A stretch of 64,000 nucleotides of DNA from JAPLFM01 sp964650885 (lineage in GTDB: Bacteria > Bacteroidota > Ignavibacteria > Kapaibacteriales > UBA2268): NCBI GenBank assembly GCA_964650885.1, contig CAZYXG010000007.1, positions 14,226-78,225 on the forward strand, given 5' to 3'. A program made the translations under genes and the position numbers. Under the pieces are notes generated by a model. The model saw only the letters and a program-made list of their open reading frames with translations, was not told where the DNA came from and did not search any database. Each line of letters starts with the position of its first letter. Position 1 is the stretch's first letter. Below are positions 18,329-27,876 of the stretch, piece after piece.

Positions 18329-21300
18329 TTGAAAAGACTTCTACTAATATTATCATTTTTTATCCCAAGTTTATTGCAAGCTGTTGCACCTTGCGATAAT
18401 TCGAACAATGCACAAGCTTGTATTGGCAACGCCTTGACTATAAAAGTCAATAATGGCTTGGGAGCACAGTATGTTGATGTGAAACGTTCTACTACTTTGG
18501 ATAATGTTTCTACTGCTATGACTGTTGAAATGTGGCTAAAACCAAATGTTGAAACAGGTAAAACTCAATATATTGCTGGAATGTGGGGACCAAGCACCGA
18601 TAAAAACGATGTTTGGGTAATCTATATTGATAAGAATGATGATTTAGTTTTTGAAATTAATGGAACTACTACTAATTTGGGAGCTATAGATAATACAGCG
18701 GCTCGCACTGGAATTGGCACATACAATCAAACTTGGTTCCATTTGGCTTGTATGTTCGATGGTACTACCAAAACTGCTAGTATCTATATTGATGGCAATT
18801 TGAAAGCTTCGGCTACAAACCAGCAATATCCAGTTAGTACTTTAAGAAAAATGGAAAATAAAGATTTGTATTTGCAAATTGGCAGTACAAATGCTTTTTC
18901 TAATAACTCGCAAAATAGAACATACCGTGGACAAATGGATGAAATCAGAATTTGGGATAGACTACTAAACCAAACTGAGTTGATTTGCCAAAAAGACATT
19001 TCACTAAATGATACTTACAAAAATTTGGTTCTTTATTTCCGATGCAATGAAGCAATCTCTATCTATGAACTTTGCGATGCTGCTAACAAAGGAAGCATTG
19101 GATATTTAAGAAGTGGTGCTAGATGCGAAGCAAGCGATAGAAAAGACTTTTTGCCATTTGTGGTAGTTGCACCTCAGTTTCCTGATACTGTACGCTGTGC
19201 TACAAAAAAAGTTTATACATTTACTGTTACTGACACATCGCTATGTGGTTCATCTGGTCGTATAAGAGTACTTGATGTGCCTCAACATTTTACATTTAAT
19301 TCTGCTTTTGTTCAACTATATCCAAACCAAGCTACTTCGTTTACTTTTTCTTTAAATACTAACTATGTGGGAACTCTAAAACCACGGATTTATATTGAAA
19401 GAGCAAATAGATGTGGGCAAGCAATTTTTCTCAAACAAATTGTAATTGTCCGAGAAACTGATTTAAAATATGATGTTGATAGTTTAGATTTAGGAATAGC
19501 AAAGAAAAACTGTATTGAAGAGCCTTATAAAGAAAAGACTTTCAGACTTTGTAATAATACAGGTAAAACTGGAACAAATCAAACAAAAACAATTACTTCA
19601 TTTAAGTTTAATAGACTTGGAATGTTTCAAGTTGTTTTTCCGACTGTGCTGCCGTTGGATTTAGCTCCCGATGCTTGTGTGGATATTAGAGTACGCTTTA
19701 ATCCAGCTTTGGACACTGCAAATACATATTATGATACATTAGTAATTGTTTCAAATGATAATTGTTCAGGTGGTGGAAGAATTCCCGTTAAAGGAAAAAT
19801 TGAAGACATACTAAGGTTAAATAATTTACAAACAAAGCGTTCCGTTGATTCAATAGATTTCGGTACAATTTGTATCGGATATTATTCAAATGTGTATCTC
19901 TATACTTATGAGAATCTTTCTACATCGCCAATTCAAATGACTAGTATTGCAGTTCCTCCTCAGTTTCAAGGTTCTCAAATAACATTCCCTCTAACTCTTG
20001 ATGTGAAAACAAGTTATAGGGAGAAGTTCGTACGATTTGCTCCAACAGTAGCAGGAACTTATAGGGATTCGGTCATATTTCTTTGTAAATCTGGCTCGTG
20101 TACCATAAGGCGTGTACTGATTGTAAAAGGTCGTTGTATAGACACCAAAGTAAAATTCAATATTGACACTTTGAAATTCGGCAATGTGGTAGTAGGGCAA
20201 ACAAAAACATTATCTGTTGGAGCTACAAATATTGGAAATGAGCAAATTAGTGTGAGTTTTTATCTTCGACAAGGTGATGTTTTCTTTTTCAATGGTGGAC
20301 AAAGTGTCTCAATTAATCCTGGGGAAACTCGGACAGTTAGTATAGATTTCAGACCTTTTTCTGATTCTAACTATGTTGATGCTGTTTGCTATGTTGAAAA
20401 TAAGTGTTATGAATCTAGTTGTATTCCAGTAACTGGAAAGGGAGTCAACGAGAGATTTTTATATAATCCAAGTGAGTTAAGAATAACAAGTGTAATGGCT
20501 TGCGGTAGTGAAACAGGTGTACTTGAAATAAAAAACAATGGTGGCAACACTGAGAATTTATCTAATTTTAACTTAAACGACCCTGCTGGAAAATTCTCAA
20601 TGGTTGATCCTCCAAGTTTGGTAGGCTATACTTTGAATTTGCCACCTGGACAAAGCAAGAAATTCACAGTTAGATATACACCAAATGACATATTAAAAGA
20701 TAGAGCCGATAGAGCATTTTTAGATTATTCAACTTCCGATAATACGAAATGGCAAGGAAAACTTTATGGAACATCAGCTTTGCCAAAAATATTCATAACT
20801 GAATTAACTACTTTTGGAACAATTGAAGCTGGCGATAAAAAAAGAAAGGTTCTTCAATTTGAAAATATTTCTTCGTTGCCAATAACTCTTGATTCTGTTA
20901 CAATTAGTTCAGACTTTGCTATTGTTTATCCATTAAGTTTTGCAGGCAGATTACTCAATCCTAGAGATACAATAGAAGTTACAGTTGACTTTTTACCTCA
21001 AGTACCTGGCGATTTCAATGGTATAATTAAAGCGTATGCAACAAAACCTTGCACAATTACAGCGACTGGTAGTTTAACTGGTAAAGCTAAAGTTATCCCA
21101 CTGGAAATGATATCCACATTGATTACTTATGGCTTTGTGAAACCTTGTGATTGTGAAGAAAGAAAATTACCACTTGTCAATAACTCTGGTGTCTTTGCTG
21201 CTTCTATTGATTCTATTTGGATTGATGGGCAGGGTGTTACAGATGCCTATCCGATGTTCTTTAGGTGGAGTTCGGATTTTAGTAATGGCACATTACCTTA

Positions 21301-23323
21301 TCAAATCCCAATCAATAGCAAAGATACTTTAAGAATATTCTATTGTCCTCGTTCACTATCGCTTAGAGATAGTATTATACATTCTGCAAAATTGCATATA
21401 AAAAGTAATGGAACTGGTTGGTCTGTAAATTTTGATAGGTTTTTAACTGGTAAGCAAATGCTTTTCCAAGAGCCAGGTCCGCTGATTACTAATTTCCCTC
21501 CAACAAGGGTTAATAATTTTGCAACAGCTCTTACTACTTATTTGACTATTCCAGATATTGATGTGAATCCTTCACGTGATGGCTTACAGATTGATTCTGT
21601 TACATTCGAGCCAGAAGATAAGGTATTTACTGCTACAGATAGACTTGGAAAACCTTTCCCAATTATCGTAGCAGGGAAAGATACCCTTAGACTGAAAATA
21701 GACTTCAAGCCAAGAGCACCAAGAGCTTATGTTAATAAAATGAAAATTCATTTTAGCAAACCTTGTTATACTAGCGATACCACTCTGACTATTAAAGGTT
21801 CAGGTTTTGCTCCTGCTTTTGGTATGGGGCTTACTTTCCAAGATGCTGTTAAGAATATTGATTCTGTAGTTATAATCAGTTGCGATACTTTATTCTTACC
21901 AGTATATACCAATAGAGAAATACCAGCCACATCTGTGGATATTAAATGCAGAATTGGCTATGATACTTCTAAATTTGAGTATGTTGGTGCTAGCTCTTAT
22001 TATATGAATGCCAGCTGTATGAACCGTACTCCAAAGATTTCTAATATTTTCTCACCAACTGGCGGCAAGGAATTTATATTAGAAAACTTCTGCGATGTGG
22101 ATTCACTCAAGCCATTTATGATTGCTAAATTCTTAGCAAAGCAGCGTGTTTCAGTGCAAGATACATTTAAAGTAGATTCCATAGCATTCGATACAAAAGA
22201 GATAATTCTATATCAAATCATTGCTACATCGGATAAGATTTTTGTTAAAACAAAGAATTCCGATTTTAAAATATTGAATGATATTAATTTCGATAGCGTA
22301 CGAGTTTTGGATTGCTCCGATAGGACTTTCCAAATTTTGAATACTGGTGAAGTTGACATATTGCTTGGTGCATTGAATGGTATTCCAGCCGATGTAGCAT
22401 TCCTAACATCAGTTCCAAATTTAGGGGATATAGTCAGACCTGGCGATACTGCTTCAATCACTTTAAGATTCTGCCCGAGCAAAAAACAAGTAATGGTTGA
22501 TTCATTGTTGTATTCAATTTTGAAACCTTGCATTTCTATTGATAGTAATAATCTTGCTGGTATTGGCTTTGCTCCAATTTTGGAAGTTCGATCCGATTTG
22601 AGCAATAACTATTTAGTAGTTGATACTGTTAAAACTGCAATTGGAGATACAATAGAATTGCCGCTTTACTTTGAAAAAGATTTAAAAGCGAACTATAATA
22701 ACATTGACTATTGGCTTGAGGATTTGAGTTTTGAACTTAATTTCAAATATAGAAAAGAAGCATTGAAGCTAATAGCTATCAAAAATGATCTGAAAAATTT
22801 AATTGAATATTCCGAAGTGCCAGGTGGTTTGAAAGTTACATATAAAAATGTGGATTCACTCAGAGCAGGTAGAATAGGAAGTTTGAAGTTCCTGAGTGTT
22901 GTGCCAGATTCTTCAATCAATTACATTGAAACTACTATTACTAATTTCAACACAAGCAAGATTATGTTCTTAGATTTGGTAAACTATCCAGAAGCAACTA
23001 TACTTGAAGTGGAAGGAGCTTGCAATTTGGAAACTGTACATTTTGGAATTAATGGTAAATATCAATTTGAAAGTGTATATCCAAATCCAACGAATAACTC
23101 AATTGAAATGAAATTCACATTAGTTGAAAAAGTTAATTTCAAAATAGAATTATTCGATTTAACAGGGCATTTAGTGAAAGTATTAGCAGATTATCCACAA
23201 GAAATGCCTTTTGGAAACTATTCGATTAAGAATAATCTTTCAGATGTGCCATCGGGCAACTATCTAATTCATTTTTCATCGCCTAACTTTATAAATACTA
23301 AGCCATTAATTATTGCAAAATAA
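18329..23323 (+). CDS. Giant LamG/ASH-repeat T9SS-secreted protein
   Basis: Starting at the TTG at 18329, just after the DUF1501 stop, the N-terminus is a clean signal peptide (KRLLLILSFFIPSLLQAVA); an ATG at 18287 is in frame but lies inside the previous gene and adds polar residues. About 1664 residues follow. Residues of about 30-220 form a LamG/concanavalin-like domain (VSTAMTVEMWLKPNVETG, TWFHLACMFDGTTKTASIYI, MDEIRIWDRLL). Then come repeated ASH/choice-of-anchor-D Ig-like units (SIDFGTICIGYYSNVYLY, LKFGNVVVGQTKTLSVGA, FGTIEAGDKKRKVLQFEN) and a cohesin-like segment (VDTVKTAIGDTIELPLYF). The T9SS type A sorting domain begins FESVYPNPTNNSIEMKF. It is a cell-surface or released adhesion-type protein with unknown ligand. 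Confidence 0.82.
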   Translation: MKRLLLILSFFIPSLLQAVAPCDNSNNAQACIGNALTIKVNNGLGAQYVDVKRSTTLDNVSTAMTVEMWLKPNVETGKTQYIAGMWGPSTDKNDVWVIYIDKNDDLVFEINGTTTNLGAIDNTAARTGIGTYNQTWFHLACMFDGTTKTASIYIDGNLKASATNQQYPVSTLRKMENKDLYLQIGSTNAFSNNSQNRTYRGQMDEIRIWDRLLNQTELICQKDISLNDTYKNLVLYFRCNEAISIYELCDAANKGSIGYLRSGARCEASDRKDFLPFVVVAPQFPDTVRCATKKVYTFTVTDTSLCGSSGRIRVLDVPQHFTFNSAFVQLYPNQATSFTFSLNTNYVGTLKPRIYIERANRCGQAIFLKQIVIVRETDLKYDVDSLDLGIAKKNCIEEPYKEKTFRLCNNTGKTGTNQTKTITSFKFNRLGMFQVVFPTVLPLDLAPDACVDIRVRFNPALDTANTYYDTLVIVSNDNCSGGGRIPVKGKIEDILRLNNLQTKRSVDSIDFGTICIGYYSNVYLYTYENLSTSPIQMTSIAVPPQFQGSQITFPLTLDVKTSYREKFVRFAPTVAGTYRDSVIFLCKSGSCTIRRVLIVKGRCIDTKVKFNIDTLKFGNVVVGQTKTLSVGATNIGNEQISVSFYLRQGDVFFFNGGQSVSINPGETRTVSIDFRPFSDSNYVDAVCYVENKCYESSCIPVTGKGVNERFLYNPSELRITSVMACGSETGVLEIKNNGGNTENLSNFNLNDPAGKFSMVDPPSLVGYTLNLPPGQSKKFTVRYTPNDILKDRADRAFLDYSTSDNTKWQGKLYGTSALPKIFITELTTFGTIEAGDKKRKVLQFENISSLPITLDSVTISSDFAIVYPLSFAGRLLNPRDTIEVTVDFLPQVPGDFNGIIKAYATKPCTITATGSLTGKAKVIPLEMISTLITYGFVKPCDCEERKLPLVNNSGVFAASIDSIWIDGQGVTDAYPMFFRWSSDFSNGTLPYQIPINSKDTLRIFYCPRSLSLRDSIIHSAKLHIKSNGTGWSVNFDRFLTGKQMLFQEPGPLITNFPPTRVNNFATALTTYLTIPDIDVNPSRDGLQIDSVTFEPEDKVFTATDRLGKPFPIIVAGKDTLRLKIDFKPRAPRAYVNKMKIHFSKPCYTSDTTLTIKGSGFAPAFGMGLTFQDAVKNIDSVVIISCDTLFLPVYTNREIPATSVDIKCRIGYDTSKFEYVGASSYYMNASCMNRTPKISNIFSPTGGKEFILENFCDVDSLKPFMIAKFLAKQRVSVQDTFKVDSIAFDTKEIILYQIIATSDKIFVKTKNSDFKILNDINFDSVRVLDCSDRTFQILNTGEVDILLGALNGIPADVAFLTSVPNLGDIVRPGDTASITLRFCPSKKQVMVDSLLYSILKPCISIDSNNLAGIGFAPILEVRSDLSNNYLVVDTVKTAIGDTIELPLYFEKDLKANYNNIDYWLEDLSFELNFKYRKEALKLIAIKNDLKNLIEYSEVPGGLKVTYKNVDSLRAGRIGSLKFLSVVPDSSINYIETTITNFNTSKIMFLDLVNYPEATILEVEGACNLETVHFGINGKYQFESVYPNPTNNSIEMKFTLVEKVNFKIELFDLTGHLVKVLADYPQEMPFGNYSIKNNLSDVPSGNYLIHFSSPNFINTKPLIIAK

Positions 23324-23327
23324 TGGC

Positions 23328-23519
23328 TTAGTTAATTTCCTGAGTAATGTCTGTGACTTTTTGTTCAGCTTTATCTAAGAAATCACGACATTCTTTAAGC
23401 ACTTTTACACCATTTTCATAAAGCGAAAGCATTTCCTGAAGTGAAGTGTTTTCGTTTTCTAATTTAGTACTTATTTCTTCGAGAGAAGCTAGTTTTTCTT
23501 CAAAATTGAATTTATTCAT
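23328..23519 (-). CDS. xseB: Exodeoxyribonuclease VII small subunit
   Basis: The 63-residue protein is an all-helical XseB: NFEEKLASLEEISTKLEN, then SLQEMLSLYENGVKVLKECRD, then LDKAEQKV. Several XseB chains bind one XseA chain to form exonuclease VII, which degrades single-stranded DNA to oligonucleotides. It overlaps the 3' end of xseA by four bases (ATGA), so translation is coupled. Its 3' end converges on the giant surface protein with a four-base gap and no obvious terminator. Confidence 0.93.
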   Translation of the reverse strand: MNKFNFEEKLASLEEISTKLENENTSLQEMLSLYENGVKVLKECRDFLDKAEQKVTDITQEIN

Positions 23520-24730
23520 TTCTTGCCTTTCTTTTTTGTTTCTGTAACTTTAGTTTGAATTATTTGAGAGTAAGTTTCCAATTCGACTTCCATTTCGGTA
23601 TTGATTAAGTCCTTAGAAGTGATTACTTTGCCATTGTTTCTTAAAAGTGCATAACCCTTTTTCAGAGGCATTTCTGGATTAGCATTTTTTATAATTAAAT
23701 CAAATTTTTCCAGCGAATGACTTACATTTTTGATTCTATCTCTTATTGAACTTTGCACAATATTAGTAGCTAATTTCAATTTATTTCTATTTAACTCAAT
23801 TGTAGATTGTATTTTGTTTTCAAATCTTTCATTGACCACAAACTCCAAATATTCTCTTTGTCTTCTGATTTTTGTATCAATAAAGTTTTTCATAGCTTCA
23901 CTTTTATTTTCCAAATAAGAACTTATTTGGTCAATTGAAGTCAAGCTACAATAAGTCGCAGCCATAGTAGGAGTTGCCGCTCGCAAATCTGCCACAAAGT
24001 CCGCAATTGTGAAATCAGTTTCATGACCCACGGCAGAAATAATTGGTTTCTTAGATTTATAAATGGCATTAGCTACAATTTCCGAATTAAAGCCCCATAA
24101 GTCTTCTATAGAGCCACCGCCTCTGCCAACTATAATAACATCGCAATCGGTCTCATTAAGCTCGCTAATCGCTTTTACGACATCTTTGCTGCACTCTGCA
24201 CCTTGCACAATGGTAGGTCTTAACAAAACTTCTATATAAGGAGCTCTTTGCTTTAATGTAGTAAGTATATCTTGCAGCACAGAACCAGTTTGCGAAGTTA
24301 CTATTCCTACTTTTCTAATCAAAGGCGGTAGCTCACGTTTTCTAGATCTATCGAAATAGCCTTCTATCTCTAATTTTGCTTTTAATTCTTCAAAAGCAAG
24401 ATATAAATCGCCTACGCCACGGGCTTGCACCCAAATACAATCAAGTTGGTATGTTCCTCTGGCTTTGAAAACAGAAACTTTTCCTGCCGCCAGCAGCTTC
24501 ATTCCCTCTTTAAGTTGAAATTTTGGACTTCGTGTTCGCCAAATTACAGCACTTATTGATGCTAATTCGTCTTTAAGTGTGAAATAGATGTGTCCTGAAG
24601 AATGTACCTTTAAATTTGATACTTCTCCAGAGACCATAACTTGTCCAATTTGCTGTTCCATAAAGTTGGAAATTAGACTTGTTATTTCTTCAACTGAATA
24701 AATTACTTCAGACATATTTTTTATTTTCAT
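23516..24730 (-). CDS. xseA: Exodeoxyribonuclease VII large subunit
   Basis: The 404-residue protein has the N-terminal OB fold (IGQVMVSGEVSNLKVHSSGHIYFTLKD) and the catalytic domain with PPLIRKVGIVTSQTGSVLQDIL, VDVIIVGRGGGS-type wording (CDVIIVGRGGGSIEDLWGF), SAVGHETDFTIADFVADLRA and TPTMAA. A long coiled-coil stretch of about 100 residues precedes the C-terminal KGYALLRNNGK motif. Exonuclease VII cleaves single-stranded DNA from both ends and helps in repair. Either the ATG at 24730 or the ATG at 24715 (MSEVIYSVEEIT) could be the start. Confidence 0.95.
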   Translation of the reverse strand: MKIKNMSEVIYSVEEITSLISNFMEQQIGQVMVSGEVSNLKVHSSGHIYFTLKDELASISAVIWRTRSPKFQLKEGMKLLAAGKVSVFKARGTYQLDCIWVQARGVGDLYLAFEELKAKLEIEGYFDRSRKRELPPLIRKVGIVTSQTGSVLQDILTTLKQRAPYIEVLLRPTIVQGAECSKDVVKAISELNETDCDVIIVGRGGGSIEDLWGFNSEIVANAIYKSKKPIISAVGHETDFTIADFVADLRAATPTMAATYCSLTSIDQISSYLENKSEAMKNFIDTKIRRQREYLEFVVNERFENKIQSTIELNRNKLKLATNIVQSSIRDRIKNVSHSLEKFDLIIKNANPEMPLKKGYALLRNNGKVITSKDLINTEMEVELETYSQIIQTKVTETKKKGKK

Positions 24731-24772
24731 AAATTACAACTGCAATTTATAACAATTAGCGACAAAATAATT

Positions 24773-25246
24773 ATGATTGGGTTCGGTTTTGATGTTCATC
24801 AGCTCTCCAAAGGGGAAAAGCTGGTGCTTGGTGGGGTTGAGATAGACTCTGAATTGGGAACTATAGCTCATAGCGATGGCGATGTACTGCTGCACGCTGT
24901 GATGGATGCTATGCTTGGAGCAATAGGAATGGGCGATATAGGAGAACATTTTCCTGATACCGACCCAAAATACAAAGATTTTAGTAGCTTGAAAATGTTA
25001 GAAGTAGTCGTAGAGCTACTTCGTGGCAACTATAAACTTATCAACATTGATATAGCTATAGTTTTGGAAGCTCCAAAAATCAAAAAATATAAAGAAGAAA
25101 TGTGTGAAAAAATATCTAATGTTTGCAAAATTTCGCCTAATAGAGTGAATATTAAAGCAACAACTAATGAAAAAATGGGATTTATTGGAAGAGGAGAAGG
25201 AATCGCTGTTTATGCTGTTTGTGAAATCCAATCTTTGTATGATTAA
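24773..25246 (+). CDS. ispF: 2-C-methyl-D-erythritol 2,4-cyclodiphosphate synthase
   Basis: IspF catalyses the fifth step of the MEP isoprenoid pathway, closing the cyclic diphosphate with release of CMP. The 157-residue protein has zinc ligands in GFDVHQL (D8, H10), the AHSDGDVLLHAVMDAMLGA motif and GDIGEHFPDTDPKYK; the C-terminal KATTNEKMGFIGRGEGIA binds the cytidine moiety. Length is standard. It is divergent from xseA across a 42-base gap and overlaps the downstream kinase start by eight bases. No other MEP gene is in the window. Confidence 0.96.
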   Translation: MIGFGFDVHQLSKGEKLVLGGVEIDSELGTIAHSDGDVLLHAVMDAMLGAIGMGDIGEHFPDTDPKYKDFSSLKMLEVVVELLRGNYKLINIDIAIVLEAPKIKKYKEEMCEKISNVCKISPNRVNIKATTNEKMGFIGRGEGIAVYAVCEIQSLYD

Positions 25247-27434
25247 GAAATTATTCCTAATATTATTTCTTTTTGTCAGTTTTTATGAATTAAAAGCTGA
25301 TAAATCCTATCCACTTTCGGTAGTTTCCAATCATAGTTTCGATGGGAAACTATTCACCGATGGTATGTATTCCTATTGCATAATCAATGATTGGGCAAGA
25401 GGAAACTTTACAATTACCAAATGGCAAGGAATCGAGAAAGAAAAAGCTGAAGGTAAGCTATTTGAAAATATAGAAATAAGAGATGTTAGTTTTGGTAAGA
25501 CCAACCTACTTGTTTATAAAGAATTTGATAGATACTATCTTGGCAAATTCGATAATGATTTGAATATTGAAAAAATCCACGAATTTCAATTTCGATCCAC
25601 AGATGATTTAGAAATTAGAATATTCGATAGTTTAGCAGTTATAAAGAACGGACGTAATATTTTTATTTATAACTATGTTACTAAGTTTAAAAAAGAATAC
25701 AACGGGGTGGTTGATTTAATTAAATATCAAAATAAATTCTATCTTTTGAAACAATTTGGCAGCCATTCGGAACTAATAGAATTAGAAATTGAGAACTATA
25801 GAGAAAAGGAAAGATTGCTTTGCAAAGTGGAAATGAGTGCAGAGAAAGCAAGTTTGCTTGCAGAGAATAACCAAATTGTCGTACTTGCAAATTTTACAAA
25901 TAGTACTTATATAAACACTTATGATTTGCTTACTAAGACTCAATATTCTCAATTTTTAGAGGTAGATAAAGATAATATTTCAGTTCATTCAATTGACACT
26001 AATGTTTTCATCTATTTTCTACAAAATAAAGAAGGTGTTTATTATTTAGTTAAATCCTTTTTAAATAAAATAAATAACCCAGATTCTTGGTATAAACTGA
26101 AATTACCAAGTGAGCTAATAGAAAGCTCCAACACTAAAATTTTGAATGAGAACATAATTATCTTGTTTAAAAATGGAATTTACATTGCTGATTTGAATTT
26201 GAAGCCAATTGCTTCCGATAATTTCCGATTGGAAGAAGATTATGTACCAGAATATTACGATGCAAGTAAGTACCTTGTTTTACAAGGTAAAAATAAGAGT
26301 CTCTTAATAAATTTAAAGAAAAATCCATTTTGGTTTATTTTCAGATTTTGGGAAAATTATTCATTCTATTTTATTCCATTTTCAGCTGTTTTGATGCTAT
26401 TCTTATTCATTCAGTTGTATCGTTCCCAACGCAGATTGCTGAATGTGATACTAGATTTGCCAAGCACTGGCTTTGTGATAGTATTAGATAAAGAAGGTAA
26501 TATCCTTAGAATAAATGATTTAGGTATGGATTTGATGAATTTAAATTACCAAGTTCCTCTCAAAAAGTATTACAAATATTATTTCAACGATGAGAGTTTT
26601 AAATCATTAGAGCAAGTAATAGAAACAGCATTAAATAATAAGACTAGTTTCAATCAGAAAATTACAATTGTAAAAGATTATTTAGCTTTAGAATTTATTT
26701 GCAATGTGGTTGTGCTTCGCAATACTGCTGGTTTCGACAGAGGAGTAGTAATAACAGGGCTTGATATAACAGAAGAACTTGAAAGAAAACGTCTTTCCAA
26801 TTGGGCACAGCTCGCCCACGATTTGCAAACCAATCTATCAACTGTTCGCTTAAATGCTGAACAAATGGAATTTGCCGAAGATAACCCAAATTCAAATAGA
26901 CAACGTAAGATTCTTCATCAAGTGAATATTGTCATCAATAGAGTGCGTGACATTATCACAGTTGGCAGAGGCGATGTGATTGAAATTAATCCAGTTGCAG
27001 CCACAGAACTTTTCCGTGAAGTGAAATCTGAATTTGAAATGGACTTTGGCGATTCGATTGAAATGCAAATTGAGGAGTCCAATGTAATAGTTCCTTGCGA
27101 TAGAAAAAGAATTCTACGTGCCATTCGCAACGCTACTGAAAATGCTATAAAAATACTAACTAAAACTGGTGGAAAAATTACTTTTTCTGCTATCAATAAT
27201 GGCAAATTCATTCTGCTTTCTATAAAAGATAATGGGCCTGGAATGCGTAAAGAAATTAAAGAAAATATGCTAAACCCATTCTTCACTTCGGGCGAACAAG
27301 GTGGCACAGGCATTGGCACAATGATAATGAAAAATGTTGTTGAGCAGCACGGTGGCAGTATATTGATTAATTCTGAATTGAATGTAGGCACTGAAATAAT
27401 TTTCAAAATCCCAAATAAAAAAGCAAATGTTTAA
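25239..27434 (+). CDS. Membrane sensor histidine kinase with large extracytoplasmic domain
   Basis: From the ATG at 25239 (overlapping ispF by eight bases) the product has about 731 residues. A signal peptide (MIKKLFLILFLFVSFYELKA) leads into a sensor domain of about 350 residues rich in beta strands, possibly propeller-like. A transmembrane helix (FYFIPFSAVLMLFLFIQLY) and a PAS-like domain (STGFVIVLDKEGNILRIND) follow. The phosphoacceptor region is LAHDLQTNLSTVRLNAEQ and the HATPase domain has the N box AIRNATENAIK, IKDNGPGM and GTGIGTMIMKNVVEQHGG. The usual H-E-L/R-x-P is H-D-L-Q-T here, as in some Bacteroidota kinases. No response regulator is adjacent, so its partner and signal are unknown. 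Confidence 0.85.
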   Translation: MIKKLFLILFLFVSFYELKADKSYPLSVVSNHSFDGKLFTDGMYSYCIINDWARGNFTITKWQGIEKEKAEGKLFENIEIRDVSFGKTNLLVYKEFDRYYLGKFDNDLNIEKIHEFQFRSTDDLEIRIFDSLAVIKNGRNIFIYNYVTKFKKEYNGVVDLIKYQNKFYLLKQFGSHSELIELEIENYREKERLLCKVEMSAEKASLLAENNQIVVLANFTNSTYINTYDLLTKTQYSQFLEVDKDNISVHSIDTNVFIYFLQNKEGVYYLVKSFLNKINNPDSWYKLKLPSELIESSNTKILNENIIILFKNGIYIADLNLKPIASDNFRLEEDYVPEYYDASKYLVLQGKNKSLLINLKKNPFWFIFRFWENYSFYFIPFSAVLMLFLFIQLYRSQRRLLNVILDLPSTGFVIVLDKEGNILRINDLGMDLMNLNYQVPLKKYYKYYFNDESFKSLEQVIETALNNKTSFNQKITIVKDYLALEFICNVVVLRNTAGFDRGVVITGLDITEELERKRLSNWAQLAHDLQTNLSTVRLNAEQMEFAEDNPNSNRQRKILHQVNIVINRVRDIITVGRGDVIEINPVAATELFREVKSEFEMDFGDSIEMQIEESNVIVPCDRKRILRAIRNATENAIKILTKTGGKITFSAINNGKFILLSIKDNGPGMRKEIKENMLNPFFTSGEQGGTGIGTMIMKNVVEQHGGSILINSELNVGTEIIFKIPNKKANV

Positions 27435-27876
27435 TTTGAACGTCAGTAAAGTGGCAGCAATAGATTATGGCGAAAAAAGAATTGGCTATGCAGTTAGCGA
27501 TTCTATGCATGTTATTGCAATTTCAAGAGATACTTTCGTTGAAAAAAATATGAAGTATATCAAAGAAGTGATGGAAAAAGATAATGTGAAGATTGTAGTA
27601 GTAGGACTTCCTTCAATTAAAGATGGGAAAATTACCAAAATAGTGGAAAAGATAAATCTTTTCTGCGAAAATTTGAAACTAAATGACCAATTTATTGTTA
27701 TTAATGTAGATGAATCATATTCATCGCAGCGTGCCTCAGAGCTTATGCTCGAAAATGGTACTAAGAAAAACAAAAGGAAAGAAAAAGGAAGTTTAGATAA
27801 AATAGTTGCTTCTATTTTGCTACAAGACTTTCTCGACTCTCAAGATTTTGCTAATAACTACAAAAAATTACTATGA
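27427..27876 (+). CDS. ruvX: Holliday junction resolvase-like protein RuvX/YqgF
   Basis: The 149-residue RNase H-fold protein shows AIDYGEKRIGYAVSD (first catalytic aspartate), VVVGLPSIKDGK, NVDESYSSQRASELM and the C-terminal DKIVASILLQDFLD (last aspartate). YqgF proteins are linked to 5'-end processing of pre-16S rRNA and, in some species, to Holliday junction cleavage. Start and stop overlap both neighbours by a few bases, so it sits in one transcript with the kinase and the GWxTD gene. Confidence 0.92.
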   Translation: MFNLNVSKVAAIDYGEKRIGYAVSDSMHVIAISRDTFVEKNMKYIKEVMEKDNVKIVVVGLPSIKDGKITKIVEKINLFCENLKLNDQFIVINVDESYSSQRASELMLENGTKKNKRKEKGSLDKIVASILLQDFLDSQDFANNYKKLL

